Positions 24,077 through 32,052 of a stretch of DNA of 33,323 nucleotides are shown piece after piece. Position numbers and translations under genes: made by a program. Each line of letters begins with the position of its first letter. The first letter of the stretch is position 1. The stretch lies in assembly GCF_001428105.1 (NCBI RefSeq), contig NZ_LMSJ01000036.1, positions 1 to 33,323 on the forward strand. Direction: 5' to 3'. The DNA is from Paenibacillus sp. Soil766. Lineage in GTDB: Bacteria > Bacillota > Bacilli > Paenibacillales > NBRC-103111. The notes beneath the pieces were generated by a model. It saw only the letters and a program-made list of their open reading frames with translations. It was not told where the DNA came from and made no database searches.

Positions 24077-25967
24077 CCGTAGACATTCCTCCAGATAATA
24101 TCAAATAAGGCAGCTTCATGAATACTTTGGTATACGTCCCCTCCGCACTCTCTACCCAAATCCCATACTCATTCCCATAGTACATTTGGATTCGCTGCAT
24201 CACATTACGCATACCGATGCCGTTTCCTTCCTGCTCACGCTCAGGCCTATTCCCATATTTGTTATGAAAATAAGCGTCCTCCATATGCATCTTCTCATGA
24301 AGCACTTCTAGCTGATGCGTGGACATGCCTGCGCCGTTATCCCCAACCTCGATGAGCATGCCATCCTCGCTCTGGCTCGCACGAATCCAGATCGTCACAC
24401 CCTCGCGTCTGGCACGCTCGATATTCATGCCATGCTTCACCGCATTCTCTACAAGGGGTTGAAGCGACATTTTCAACACCTCTTGCTCGAGATAGCTGCT
24501 CGGGATATCCAGTTTCAGCTCTAATTTGTCATCATAGCGAATGTTCATAATCGCAATATAGTTCTGAATATGCTGGATTTCATAGCGCAGCTGAACCTGA
24601 TCACTGGACCACTTCAGACTGTAGCGCATCATGGCGCCAAGTGAAGTCAACGCATTCGAAATCGTATACTGAGCTTCGACTTCGGCCATCATTTTCAAAT
24701 TTTCCAACGTGTTGTACAGGAAATGTGCGTCGATTTGATTCTTGAGCGAACTCAACTCCGCCTCTTTCGTCGCCGCTTGCTTGTTCACAGCCTCCACGAT
24801 GAGCTCATTCATCTTCTTCATCATTTGCCGGAAATGATGGGCAAGCTCGCCCACTTCTCCCCCAGCATCCATATCAATCTGGACATTGAGATCGCCTCTG
24901 CGCACCTTTTTCATCGAGTCTCGCAAGATATGCAATTTTTTCAGAATTAACCCTTGTAAGAAGTACGTAATCGCTGACAAAAGCGCAATCAACACAACTG
25001 CTGCCGCGATAAATAAATTCCGGGTATGACGGATTTGCGTCACCGGTTCTTTCAGGGACACTACATTCAGCAAATGAGCATCCAGATTATCGATGGCCGT
25101 CGCCAAGATCAGGTACGGCGTATCCCCGATGGTGACCGTGAAATTAGATCCTTCGGGATGCGTGTTAGTGTTCCACGCTTGCCGCAGCTGCTCCATGTTC
25201 ATGCCTTTGAAAAACACATCGCCATTCCCCGTGAACATCCCGCCATGACGATCGATCACAAGCATATGCGACTGACCATCCTGAATGGGGCTGAACAGCT
25301 TCTGGAAAAAATTCTCCATCAGCATATCGACCTCAAGTATGGCAACGCGCGTGTCCTTGGGATAATAAATTTCCTTCAACAGGGATACATAGGTCCAGCT
25401 AGCTTCATTATCCGTGTTGTAGCGATTCATAATATCCTTCTCATTCTGCAAAATTTCCCACCGAGCCTCACCCTTACGCGCAAGCACATCCTTGTACCAG
25501 GATCGATCGGCAATCCGGCTCTCTTTGAGAAAAATGGGCCAAATCTCTTCGGTATTCGGATTATCTGTAAACAGGCGAACATTGGCGATACTCGGGTTGT
25601 TAAACAGGAGACGTTGCAAATTTGAGAACGTATTCATATTAAAATCAACAAGTTCAGAGACTTCAAGCTCATGCGCGCTATGCAAATATTGAATAACCTC
25701 TTTGTCCGTTATAGAAAACTGCGCTGCGCGTCCCATGGCTTCAATATTGTTAAGAATACTCGCCTTCTCGCTCTCTAACGCGTATTGATTATTGTTCACG
25801 GTGTCTTGGATCGTATTTTGGTAAAATTCATTAAATAAATACCAAGAAATCAATATAATGGGAATCAAAATGATGATGATATAGGCACCGATTAATTTCG
25901 TTTGAATCGAAATCCGGTTCGTCATCTGCGTAAACCGCATTCTCCCTTTGCCCAACATGGTTCCCAT
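24054..25967 (-). CDS. YesM-type sensor histidine kinase
   Basis: This membrane kinase has up to 637 residues. Membrane helix 1 (about 24-45), an extracellular sensor domain (46-316), helix 2 (317-339), a HAMP linker (340-392), the His_kinase domain with QIDAHFLYNTLENLKMMAE (phospho-acceptor His415), and a C-terminal ATPase domain with QPLVENAVKHGM (N box) and VGDNGAGM (G1 box) can be read in order. This is the LytS/YesM class, which pairs with YesN-type regulators. The start is uncertain: the ATGs at 25967 and 25958 and later ones are all poorly supported by SD sequence, but every choice keeps helix 1. The upstream binding-protein gene ends with a likely terminator 130 bp before this gene. 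Confidence 0.92.
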   Translation of the reverse strand: MGTMLGKGRMRFTQMTNRISIQTKLIGAYIIIILIPIILISWYLFNEFYQNTIQDTVNNNQYALESEKASILNNIEAMGRAAQFSITDKEVIQYLHSAHELEVSELVDFNMNTFSNLQRLLFNNPSIANVRLFTDNPNTEEIWPIFLKESRIADRSWYKDVLARKGEARWEILQNEKDIMNRYNTDNEASWTYVSLLKEIYYPKDTRVAILEVDMLMENFFQKLFSPIQDGQSHMLVIDRHGGMFTGNGDVFFKGMNMEQLRQAWNTNTHPEGSNFTVTIGDTPYLILATAIDNLDAHLLNVVSLKEPVTQIRHTRNLFIAAAVVLIALLSAITYFLQGLILKKLHILRDSMKKVRRGDLNVQIDMDAGGEVGELAHHFRQMMKKMNELIVEAVNKQAATKEAELSSLKNQIDAHFLYNTLENLKMMAEVEAQYTISNALTSLGAMMRYSLKWSSDQVQLRYEIQHIQNYIAIMNIRYDDKLELKLDIPSSYLEQEVLKMSLQPLVENAVKHGMNIERARREGVTIWIRASQSEDGMLIEVGDNGAGMSTHQLEVLHEKMHMEDAYFHNKYGNRPEREQEGNGIGMRNVMQRIQMYYGNEYGIWVESAEGTYTKVFMKLPYLILSGGMSTDEKHTYR

Positions 25968-26049
25968 GGTCTTATATCCCGTCTTTCTATCGGTGGTAGT
26001 TCTCTTATTTTAAACTAAAATACAGAGCATGCGGGAACTATTTGCAGCG

Positions 26050-26077
26050 AAAAACCCGAAAACCCGATAAATTCGGG
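26050..26077 (-). terminator. Terminator after the solute-binding protein gene
   Basis: On the minus strand CCCGA, ATTTA, TCGGG is followed by TTTTCGGGTTTTT, and alternative pairing with the second CGGG is possible. It sits 22 bp after the binding-protein stop codon. Partial read-through could give less kinase/regulator mRNA than transporter mRNA. Confidence 0.6.
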
Positions 26078-26098
26078 CTCTCAGGTCATCATATCGGA

Positions 26099-27802
26099 TT
26101 ACTTCGCAGATGCGGCAATTTTCTTCGTGTTCGATTCAAATTCTTTTTGTTGGTAAGCCTTCACTTTATCCAGTCCAGCTGCCTGCCGATCTTTTTGGTA
26201 TTTATCAAACAGCTGATCGAATTCAGCATCCGTCTTGGCTAACAGCAGCTTCGGAAGTGTTTTGCCCCACGCCTGGGCAATTTTCGTATTGGCAATTCCC
26301 TCTTCTGATGTCCCTGTAGGAACAATGTTATCGTACTGCGAGAAGCTCTTCGACTTGCCTTTCGTCCACTCTTCAGGTTGTTTGATCGGTTCCACACTAG
26401 GCGGCGCCCATTGCAAGTTCATGTTCGTATCCATCAGCATCCAGAAGGTGTAGGAGGAGCCGTATTTTTTATCAAAAGCAGCCCGGTCTTTATTCATCAG
26501 ATCCAGCACTTCTGGCTTAAATTGATCCTTACCATTGATCGTGTCATAGCTGACGCCTTTTTCACCCAGGTACAGATCTTTGTTGCCTTCTTCACTAATG
26601 AGATAGCTCAAGAATTTAATTGCTCTTGCTTTATCTTTGACGTCTTTGGAAATCAAGGTTACTGTCCAACCGGAGATACCAGGACCTGCTAGGGTTGGCG
26701 GGCTTTTTGCAGCATTCGCTGGACCATCTACGGCAATGTAAACTTTGTTCGGATCTTTTTGGTACAGGGAAATATTTTGATTCGCTAAGTCAGAACGTTG
26801 ATACAACATGGCAAAATAACGGCCTTGCGCAATCTTTTCTTCCATTTGAGGTCGCTTATCGATAAAAATATCTTTAGCCAGCAAGCCCATTTCATTGGCT
26901 TTACGGAACGTTTTGAGCCAGCTTACGAACTCTGGATCTGTGGAACGATCGTAGAGCTTATTATCTTTTTCGTACGGAATCGCTAAGAAATTCTGCAGCA
27001 TGGAACCATTTTGACCAGCATCCAGAAGTGAACTATTCCCTAAGTCTCCGAACTCATGCAAACCTAGCGGAATCAGCGGCTGACCGTTCACATCAGGAAA
27101 CTTCTCTTTCGCAGCTTTGAGCGCGTTCAAGAACCCTTCTTGTGTTCTCATATCCGGCTTGCCGATCGCCTCATACATATCTTTGCGAACTAGGAATGTT
27201 TGATTAGATACGAAGTTTTGCCCGTACTTCTTATAATCCTCGGAGGAGGAGGAAGCATTCGGATATCCGTAGAAATTGCCATCTTTCTGTGTATACCACG
27301 ATGTTTTAGCCGGATCAGCCACCTTAATAAAATAAGGATCATACTGTTTGGCAAGCTCATTCAGTGGAAGCACCATATTGCCTTCAATCATCTTTTTCAC
27401 AGCATCTTCATACCAGCCCAGCGTGATAAAATCAGGCAACTTCCCAGAAGCGATCATCGTATTCAGCTTCTCATTCTCATTGCCCGCAGGGACGATAAAG
27501 TTGATATTCACACCGGTTTTCTTGGTAATGTATTGCGAAGTGGCATCAACGCCCCATTTATTAGGAAACCAAGAAAAGTTAAGGTACCAATCGAACGTAA
27601 TCGGCTTCGTATCGGATTTCCAACCTGGATCATTCGCATTCGCCACAGGAGCAGCGGAATGTGCTGCAGCGGTTTCAGCTGCTTTTGTAGCCTCAGGGCT
27701 AGTGGTGCTGCTGTTGGTCTCTTTATCTGTGGTACAGGCGGTTATTGAAAAAGCTGTAAATAAAGCAAGCAAGGTCATTAGCGATTTGCGTGGTTTCCTC
27801 AT
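26099..27802 (-). CDS. Extracellular solute-binding lipoprotein, LplA-like
   Basis: This is the sugar-binding component of a carbohydrate ABC importer, 567 residues. The signal peptide (MRKPRKSLMTLLALFTAFSI) ends in the lipobox SITAC with Cys23, followed by a Ser/Thr/Ala-rich linker to about residue 60. The body shows family 1-type binding-protein features such as VNINFIVPAGNENEKLNTMI and ASGKLPDFITLGWYEDAVKK. Length and the neighbouring LplB/LplC-type permeases place it in the LplA/YtcQ group, which handles oligosaccharides; the exact ligand is unknown. AAGGGG lies 9 nt before the ATG. No sugar-specific ATPase gene is present, as is common where one shared MsmX-type ATPase serves many importers. 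Confidence 0.92.
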   Translation of the reverse strand: MRKPRKSLMTLLALFTAFSITACTTDKETNSSTTSPEATKAAETAAAHSAAPVANANDPGWKSDTKPITFDWYLNFSWFPNKWGVDATSQYITKKTGVNINFIVPAGNENEKLNTMIASGKLPDFITLGWYEDAVKKMIEGNMVLPLNELAKQYDPYFIKVADPAKTSWYTQKDGNFYGYPNASSSSEDYKKYGQNFVSNQTFLVRKDMYEAIGKPDMRTQEGFLNALKAAKEKFPDVNGQPLIPLGLHEFGDLGNSSLLDAGQNGSMLQNFLAIPYEKDNKLYDRSTDPEFVSWLKTFRKANEMGLLAKDIFIDKRPQMEEKIAQGRYFAMLYQRSDLANQNISLYQKDPNKVYIAVDGPANAAKSPPTLAGPGISGWTVTLISKDVKDKARAIKFLSYLISEEGNKDLYLGEKGVSYDTINGKDQFKPEVLDLMNKDRAAFDKKYGSSYTFWMLMDTNMNLQWAPPSVEPIKQPEEWTKGKSKSFSQYDNIVPTGTSEEGIANTKIAQAWGKTLPKLLLAKTDAEFDQLFDKYQKDRQAAGLDKVKAYQQKEFESNTKKIAASAK

Positions 27803-27892
27803 TGGCGTTTCCCCTTTTCGGATTCATTATCATATGTGCAATCTCTGTCTTGAACAGAGTTGGCCACCTATATGGCGTGATGCTTCGTATGA

Positions 27893-28780
27893 CTAGCCTT
27901 TAATCGAGCCAATCATAAAACCTTTTACAAAATACTTCTGTAAGAACGGATAGACCAACACAATGGGCAATGTGGTCACAACCATCGTTGCGAGCTTAAT
28001 CGACTGAGAAGATACCGTCTTCGCCACACTTCCCGTCGTTGCTGCCATCATTTGATTGGAGCTGGACTGCGCAACAACCCGATAGAGATACGTCTGAATC
28101 GGTTGAAGCTCGCTTTTGTTAATATAAATCATCCCGGTAAAGTAGTCATTCCATTGGTAGACGCCGTGAAAGAGGGCAATCGTAGCCACGACGGGCATGG
28201 ACACCGGCAGAATAATTTGGTAAAAGATTTTGAAATCATTCGCACCATCAATTTTGGCGGCTTCCTCTAGTGCGTCTGGAATTTCTCTGAAGAAGGATAA
28301 GAATATAATAAGATCAAAAAAGCTGAACATCGCCGGAATGATATACACCAGGAAGCTGTCTAGCATCCCTAAATCTCGGATCAACAAGTAATACGGAATT
28401 AAGCCTCCGCTGAAAAATAAGGTAACTGTACCGATCAGCATGTAGACGTTGCGGCCGATTAACTCTTTGCGGGAAAATGCGTAGGCAACCATCGCTGTAA
28501 AAAGGACGTGAACGACAGTGCCTATCAACGTTTTCGCTACGGTGACTCCCATGGCTAGCATGATGCCATTATTCGCAAAAACCGCCTTATAGCTGTCGAT
28601 GCTGAACACCCGTGGCCACCAGTAGATCCCCCCTCGCATGGCGTCATTCCCTTCATTGAAGGAGTTGACGAGCACGTACCAGATCGGATAGATGGTTACG
28701 AAGCAGATGACTAGCATGAATATAAAGTTGAAATGATCGAATGCAGCCTCTTTGTAGGTTCTGCGATTCAGGGAGATCAT
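27893..28780 (-). CDS. Carbohydrate ABC permease, LplC/YtcP-like
   Basis: This is a 295-residue inner-membrane permease with six membrane segments. The cytoplasmic EAA loop that contacts the ATPase reads EEAAKIDGANDFKIFYQIIL (about 192-211). N-terminal FNFIFMLVICFVTIYPIWYV and C-terminal QKYFVKGFMIGSIKG are typical of the LplC/YtcP branch. TAGGAGGTAG lies 7 nt before the ATG. It follows the LplB-like gene by 24 bp and precedes the binding-protein gene by 90 bp, all on the minus strand. Confidence 0.94.
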   Translation of the reverse strand: MISLNRRTYKEAAFDHFNFIFMLVICFVTIYPIWYVLVNSFNEGNDAMRGGIYWWPRVFSIDSYKAVFANNGIMLAMGVTVAKTLIGTVVHVLFTAMVAYAFSRKELIGRNVYMLIGTVTLFFSGGLIPYYLLIRDLGMLDSFLVYIIPAMFSFFDLIIFLSFFREIPDALEEAAKIDGANDFKIFYQIILPVSMPVVATIALFHGVYQWNDYFTGMIYINKSELQPIQTYLYRVVAQSSSNQMMAATTGSVAKTVSSQSIKLATMVVTTLPIVLVYPFLQKYFVKGFMIGSIKG

Positions 28781-28804
28781 GATTGGCTACCTCCTAGCCT
28801 AGGT

Positions 28805-29773
28805 TTAAAATAGCGACGTGTTGTTGAGCCGCTTGGTAATGAAATTCGCCGAAAGCAGCAGCAGGAGTGAAATGAGCGACTTAATCAAACCAACCGCCGT
28901 AGCATAGGAGAATCGGCTCTGACGAAGACCTACTTCATACACATACACATCAATCACGTTGCTGGCACTGGCGTTCAGTTGGTTTTTGAGTACCAGAATT
29001 TGATCAAAGTTGGAGTTCAGAATACCACTCACAGACAGAATGAACAGGATCGTGATCGTTCCTTTAATTGAAGGAAGCGTTACATAGAACATTTTCTGAA
29101 AACGTCCTGCCCCATCGATCGTTGCCGCCTCATACATATCCGGTGATACACCGGACATCGCAGCGAGATAGATAATCGCCGACCAGCCAAGTTCCTTCCA
29201 TATATCTGAGGTGACGATAATACTCCAGAAATACGAAGGTTCTGCCAAGTAGCTGATAGGCTCTTGGATGATATGGAGTGCCAAGAGGAGCTTGTTCACT
29301 AGGCCAACGTCAGCTAACCAAGTGGCGAGTATGCCACCGAGAATAACCCAAGATAAGAAGTGGGGTAAGTAGGAAATGGTTTGCACCAGCTTCTTAAAAC
29401 GGATAGATCGGAGTTCATTCAGAAATAAAGCGAACACGATGGGAAGTGGAAAGCCTATGACGAGCTTGAGAACACTCATCCCCACGGTATTCTTAATGAC
29501 GCTGGCCAAATTGTCATCTTCCAGAAAAGCCTTGAAATGCTCCAGCCCCGCCCAAGGTGCAGCGGATATGGGTTTCACAATATTGAAATCCTTAAAGGCA
29601 ATGATAATCCCATACATGGGGACATAGTGAAAAATGATCATCCATGCGACGCCCAGCAGTGCCATGACCTGCAAATATCGCTGTGCGTACGCGATGCGGA
29701 GCAGCCTTGACGCTGACCTGCGGAAGGGGACTGACTTGTGATTCGGAGTGGCGATGTCCGTCTCCGTCTTCAT
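28805..29773 (-). CDS. Carbohydrate ABC permease, LplB/YteP-like
   Basis: This is the first gene of the importer operon. The start is placed at the ATG at 29773 (322 residues), which has AGGAGGTG 9 nt upstream. The longer frame to 29842 has no ribosome-binding site, and a good TATAAT lies inside it. The protein has six membrane segments; FHYVPMYGIIIAFKDFNI near the N-terminus is characteristic of the LplB/YteP group, and the EAA loop is YEAATIDGAGRFQKMFYVTL. It forms a heterodimeric channel with the LplC-like subunit. A (CAAA)n microsatellite lies about 140 bp upstream of the start. Confidence 0.93.
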   Translation of the reverse strand: MKTETDIATPNHKSVPFRRSASRLLRIAYAQRYLQVMALLGVAWMIIFHYVPMYGIIIAFKDFNIVKPISAAPWAGLEHFKAFLEDDNLASVIKNTVGMSVLKLVIGFPLPIVFALFLNELRSIRFKKLVQTISYLPHFLSWVILGGILATWLADVGLVNKLLLALHIIQEPISYLAEPSYFWSIIVTSDIWKELGWSAIIYLAAMSGVSPDMYEAATIDGAGRFQKMFYVTLPSIKGTITILFILSVSGILNSNFDQILVLKNQLNASASNVIDVYVYEVGLRQSRFSYATAVGLIKSLISLLLLLSANFITKRLNNTSLF

Positions 29774-29825
29774 TTCTGGCTGCACCTCCTGTGTCTTCTT
29801 CCTTGTAAGCACTTTCACTTTTCTC

Positions 29826-29855
29826 ATTATAGGCGTTCTCATTTGCTGATGTAAG
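29826..29855 (-). promoter_or_regulatory. Candidate promoter of the importer operon
   Basis: CTTACA (29855-29850) and TATAAT (29831-29826) on the minus strand are 18 bp apart, matching the -35 at 4/6 and the -10 at 6/6. The start codon supported by the ribosome-binding site is 52 bp downstream, giving a leader of about 45 nt. Confidence 0.5.
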
Positions 29856-29910
29856 GCTTCAAATTTCAGCTATGGTTACTATTTTTTGGGTGTGTGGTGC
29901 ATCCTGACAG

Positions 29911-29948
29911 ACAAACAAACAAACAAACAAACAAACAAACAAACAAAC
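29911..29948. repeat. (ACAA)n tetranucleotide microsatellite
   Basis: About 9.5 perfect ACAA copies. It lies between the terminator of the M56 peptidase gene and the importer promoter, 56 bp upstream of the -35. Pure tetranucleotide tracts are prone to slippage, so copy number may vary between isolates. Confidence 0.95.
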
Positions 29949-29996
29949 TTCTACTACCAACGCCCCCGGCTCAATGAACAACCAGCGTGCCACACG

Positions 29997-30032
29997 AAAA
30001 AAGACCCAAGGCATAATTTCACCTCGGGTCTT
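29997..30032 (-). terminator. Terminator after the M56 peptidase gene
   Basis: On the minus strand AAGACCC-G-AGGT pairs with CCT-T-GGGTCTT, followed by TTTT. It begins about 13 bp beyond the stop codon and would end the blaI/M56 transcript before the importer operon. Confidence 0.8.
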
Positions 30033-30044
30033 CTTCAATTAGGT

Positions 30045-31517
30045 TTACTCCGCTACAGGAGCAGCTGTCGGTGTTGCTGTTAACTCTCTCACTGCCGGGA
30101 CAGCAGCAGGTGCTGATCTTGAGCCCTCAGCTGCTTGGGCTGCTGCTGGTGCTGATCTTGACCTCTCCACTGCTGGTGCAGCTGCAGGTGCTAATCTTGA
30201 CCCCTCAGCTGCTGGGACAGCCGCAGGTGCTGATCTTGACCTCTCAGCTGCTGGTGCAGCCGTAGGTACTAATCTTGATCCCTCCGTTGCTTGGGCTGCT
30301 GCAGCTTCCGACCTTGATCCCTCCACTACTTGGGCGGGCGCTGGTGTTAGTGTTGGCGCTGGACTTGACTCTACCGTCGGAGTGGTTGGTGTCACGACAA
30401 CGTCAGCAACCTTAGTTTCATCTACGGTTGCTGCTGTGTTATTTTTATCCGTGCCCGTTGTTAACGAGCTTGTCTCGGTTGTCTTTTGATCAACAATTGG
30501 TGGATTTGATTCAGATGCTGATTTCTTATCGACACTAGCATTCGTCAATGAACAACCACTAATAATGACAACGGCAGCCAAACCAAGGAACGACCAGCGA
30601 TACGAATTAAATTGAAACTGTTTTATCATCATAATTCTCCTCTTTAACTGTGACTTGTTTCCAGATAAATGAACATTGCCTGGCACACTTACAGGACGGA
30701 CATAGCTTTCTAATAATTGAATGAGGGTATATCCGTACTCCTCTCTCTTTGCTGGCTCTATATAAGAAAGGGCTAAAGCATCGCTTGCAATCTCCTGGTC
30801 TTCACGCATCCGTTGATGCGCGTACCAAAGTACAGGGTTGAACCAATGAATAATCAATAGAAATTGCATCACCCAATTGACGCCAATATCATTTCGTTTG
30901 CAATGTGCCAATTCATGTAGAAAAACATGCCGTAATTGCTCATGATTTAAACTATTAATTACCGACTGCGGTATTATTAAACAGGGATTCCTGAATCCAA
31001 ATAATGTTGGCATCGACAATTTGTCAGATATCACTAATGTGACCGGTTTATGTATCGACATTAGCTGCCTACTCTGAGCGAATAACTGTACTATGCCGAT
31101 GTCTGTTATTGGTCTTATTTCTTTCGTTACTTTCAGCGCAAATTTACGGTTGATCACGAATGTATATATCGCAAATAGAATGATTCCAAGCACCCATACG
31201 TACATGGCATATTTATATAAAATATTCGCCAATGAGTCACCAACTGCCAATTCCTCTTGCGTTCCTATTTCTACTGCTGAATCGAGTTCGTGAATAGTAT
31301 CAGGGTAGGATAACCAATTATAAATACTTAAATTGCTCTCGAGGTGCCAAGGCAGGAGCAGTCTTACAAGCACCAACAACCACATGAGATAGTGCCATCT
31401 AGGTTTTATCCGTTTATGCAAGATGCGCTGAATCAGCATGATGAACACAACTGTAATGGTCGCCATGATCGATACCGATAGGATCCAATCAAAAAAACCC
31501 GTAAGAAGTTCACTCAT
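30045..31517 (-). CDS. BlaR1/MecR1-like M56 peptidase, Ala/Pro repeat tail
   Basis: This 490-residue membrane metalloprotease has helices at about 10-30, 42-57, 98-122 and 308-322. The zinc motif HELAH (201-205) and the downstream Glu in REDQEIASDALAL (239-251) define an M56 peptidase like BlaR1/MecR1. Those proteins cut their cognate BlaI/MecI repressor. The usual penicillin-binding sensor domain is absent: after the last helix comes a low-complexity tail (325-490) that includes seven tandem 13-residue units (about 398-488) rich in Ala, Pro, Ser and Arg. Its sensed signal is therefore unknown. The ATG overlaps the repressor stop as ATGA. No beta-lactamase gene is nearby in the window. Confidence 0.88.
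   Translation of the reverse strand: MSELLTGFFDWILSVSIMATITVVFIMLIQRILHKRIKPRWHYLMWLLVLVRLLLPWHLESNLSIYNWLSYPDTIHELDSAVEIGTQEELAVGDSLANILYKYAMYVWVLGIILFAIYTFVINRKFALKVTKEIRPITDIGIVQLFAQSRQLMSIHKPVTLVISDKLSMPTLFGFRNPCLIIPQSVINSLNHEQLRHVFLHELAHCKRNDIGVNWVMQFLLIIHWFNPVLWYAHQRMREDQEIASDALALSYIEPAKREEYGYTLIQLLESYVRPVSVPGNVHLSGNKSQLKRRIMMIKQFQFNSYRWSFLGLAAVVIISGCSLTNASVDKKSASESNPPIVDQKTTETSSLTTGTDKNNTAATVDETKVADVVVTPTTPTVESSPAPTLTPAPAQVVEGSRSEAAAAQATEGSRLVPTAAPAAERSRSAPAAVPAAEGSRLAPAAAPAVERSRSAPAAAQAAEGSRSAPAAVPAVRELTATPTAAPVAE
30054..30326 (-). repeat. 39-bp coding minisatellite in the M56 gene
   Basis: Seven in-frame units encode variants of AEGSRSAPAAAPA. EGSR and ERSR forms partly alternate; the last unit (VRELTATPTAAPV) is divergent. 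The period of 39 bp (13 codons) keeps the frame if copies are gained or lost. The tail is predicted to be outside the membrane and extended. Confidence 0.9.
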
Positions 31518-31888
31518 TTGCGTTTACCGTCTAGCATGTCTTTTAACTCCTTGATGTCTTCCTCTGACAACTGCTCCTCTTTCAAAAAATTAACAAGCAT
31601 CGGCTTAAATGCCCCGCCATAAATTCTTTTCAGAAAAGAGTTCGTCTCCGACTTCACACACTCTCCCTCAGAAACCAAAGGGAAATAAGCGTACACTCTG
31701 TTCTCTTGCGTAAACGATATCGCATCTTTCTGTGCTAACCTGTTCAATAAGGTTCGAATCGTCTTGGGCTTCCACTCTGTCCGCTCCTGCATGGCATCAA
31801 TAACCTCATTCGCCGTGCGTGGTGATTCGTTCCAGAGTACCTTCATAACTTCCCATTCCGCATCCGTAATATGAGGGACCGTCTTCAC
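31514..31888 (-). CDS. BlaI/MecI family repressor
   Basis: This 124-residue repressor has a winged-helix domain (about 8-75, with HITDAEWEVMKVLW and RTANEVIDAMQ) and a C-terminal dimerisation region. It contains LVNFLKEE at about 98-105: N100-F101 corresponds to the N-F bond cleaved in the staphylococcal BlaI and MecI proteins, which supports proteolytic inactivation by the adjacent M56 protease. The GTG at 31888 is preferred because AAAGGAGG lies 7 nt upstream. A TTG at 31906 would put the ribosome-binding site inside the coding region. Two near-identical palindromes just upstream should be its operators. Confidence 0.92.
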   Translation of the reverse strand: MKTVPHITDAEWEVMKVLWNESPRTANEVIDAMQERTEWKPKTIRTLLNRLAQKDAISFTQENRVYAYFPLVSEGECVKSETNSFLKRIYGGAFKPMLVNFLKEEQLSEEDIKELKDMLDGKRK

Positions 31889-31910
31889 TTCGTTTCCTCC
31901 TTTCAACTGG

Positions 31911-31949
31911 ATTACAACTGTAATACAACTTGAATATTACAATTGTAAT
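31911..31949. promoter_or_regulatory. Two BlaI-type operator palindromes
   Basis: ATTACAACTGTAAT (31911-31924) and ATTACAATTGTAAT (31936-31949) have the TACA..TGTA core of BlaI/MecI operators. The second is a perfect palindrome. Their centres are 25 bp apart, and they lie 23-61 bp before the repressor start, where the promoter must be, which predicts autorepression. Confidence 0.8.
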
Positions 31950-31979
31950 CCAAATATGTCAAGCTGCGTCGTTTGAGAA

Positions 31980-32022
31980 AAGAGAAAAGACCATCCACAT
32001 TAAACATGGATGGTCTCTTCTC
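31980..32022 (-). terminator. Terminator after nadE
   Basis: On the minus strand AGACCATCCATG pairs with GTGGATGGTCT across a short loop and is followed by TTTCTCTTTTCTC. It begins about 30 bp after the nadE stop codon. Confidence 0.85.
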
Positions 32023-32052
32023 AGGCAGATTGCCTACAACTTGCCGTAAACC

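Noticed and set aside
29886..30083. Short open frame over the ACAA microsatellite
   Set aside because: The Lys/Gln/Thr/Asn repeats come from the tetranucleotide tract, and the frame runs into the terminator of the opposite gene.
30071..30265. Leu/Gln-rich plus-strand frame in the Ala/Pro repeat region
   Set aside because: It is the antisense of the 39-bp coding repeat; the opposite strand is a proper extension of the M56 peptidase.
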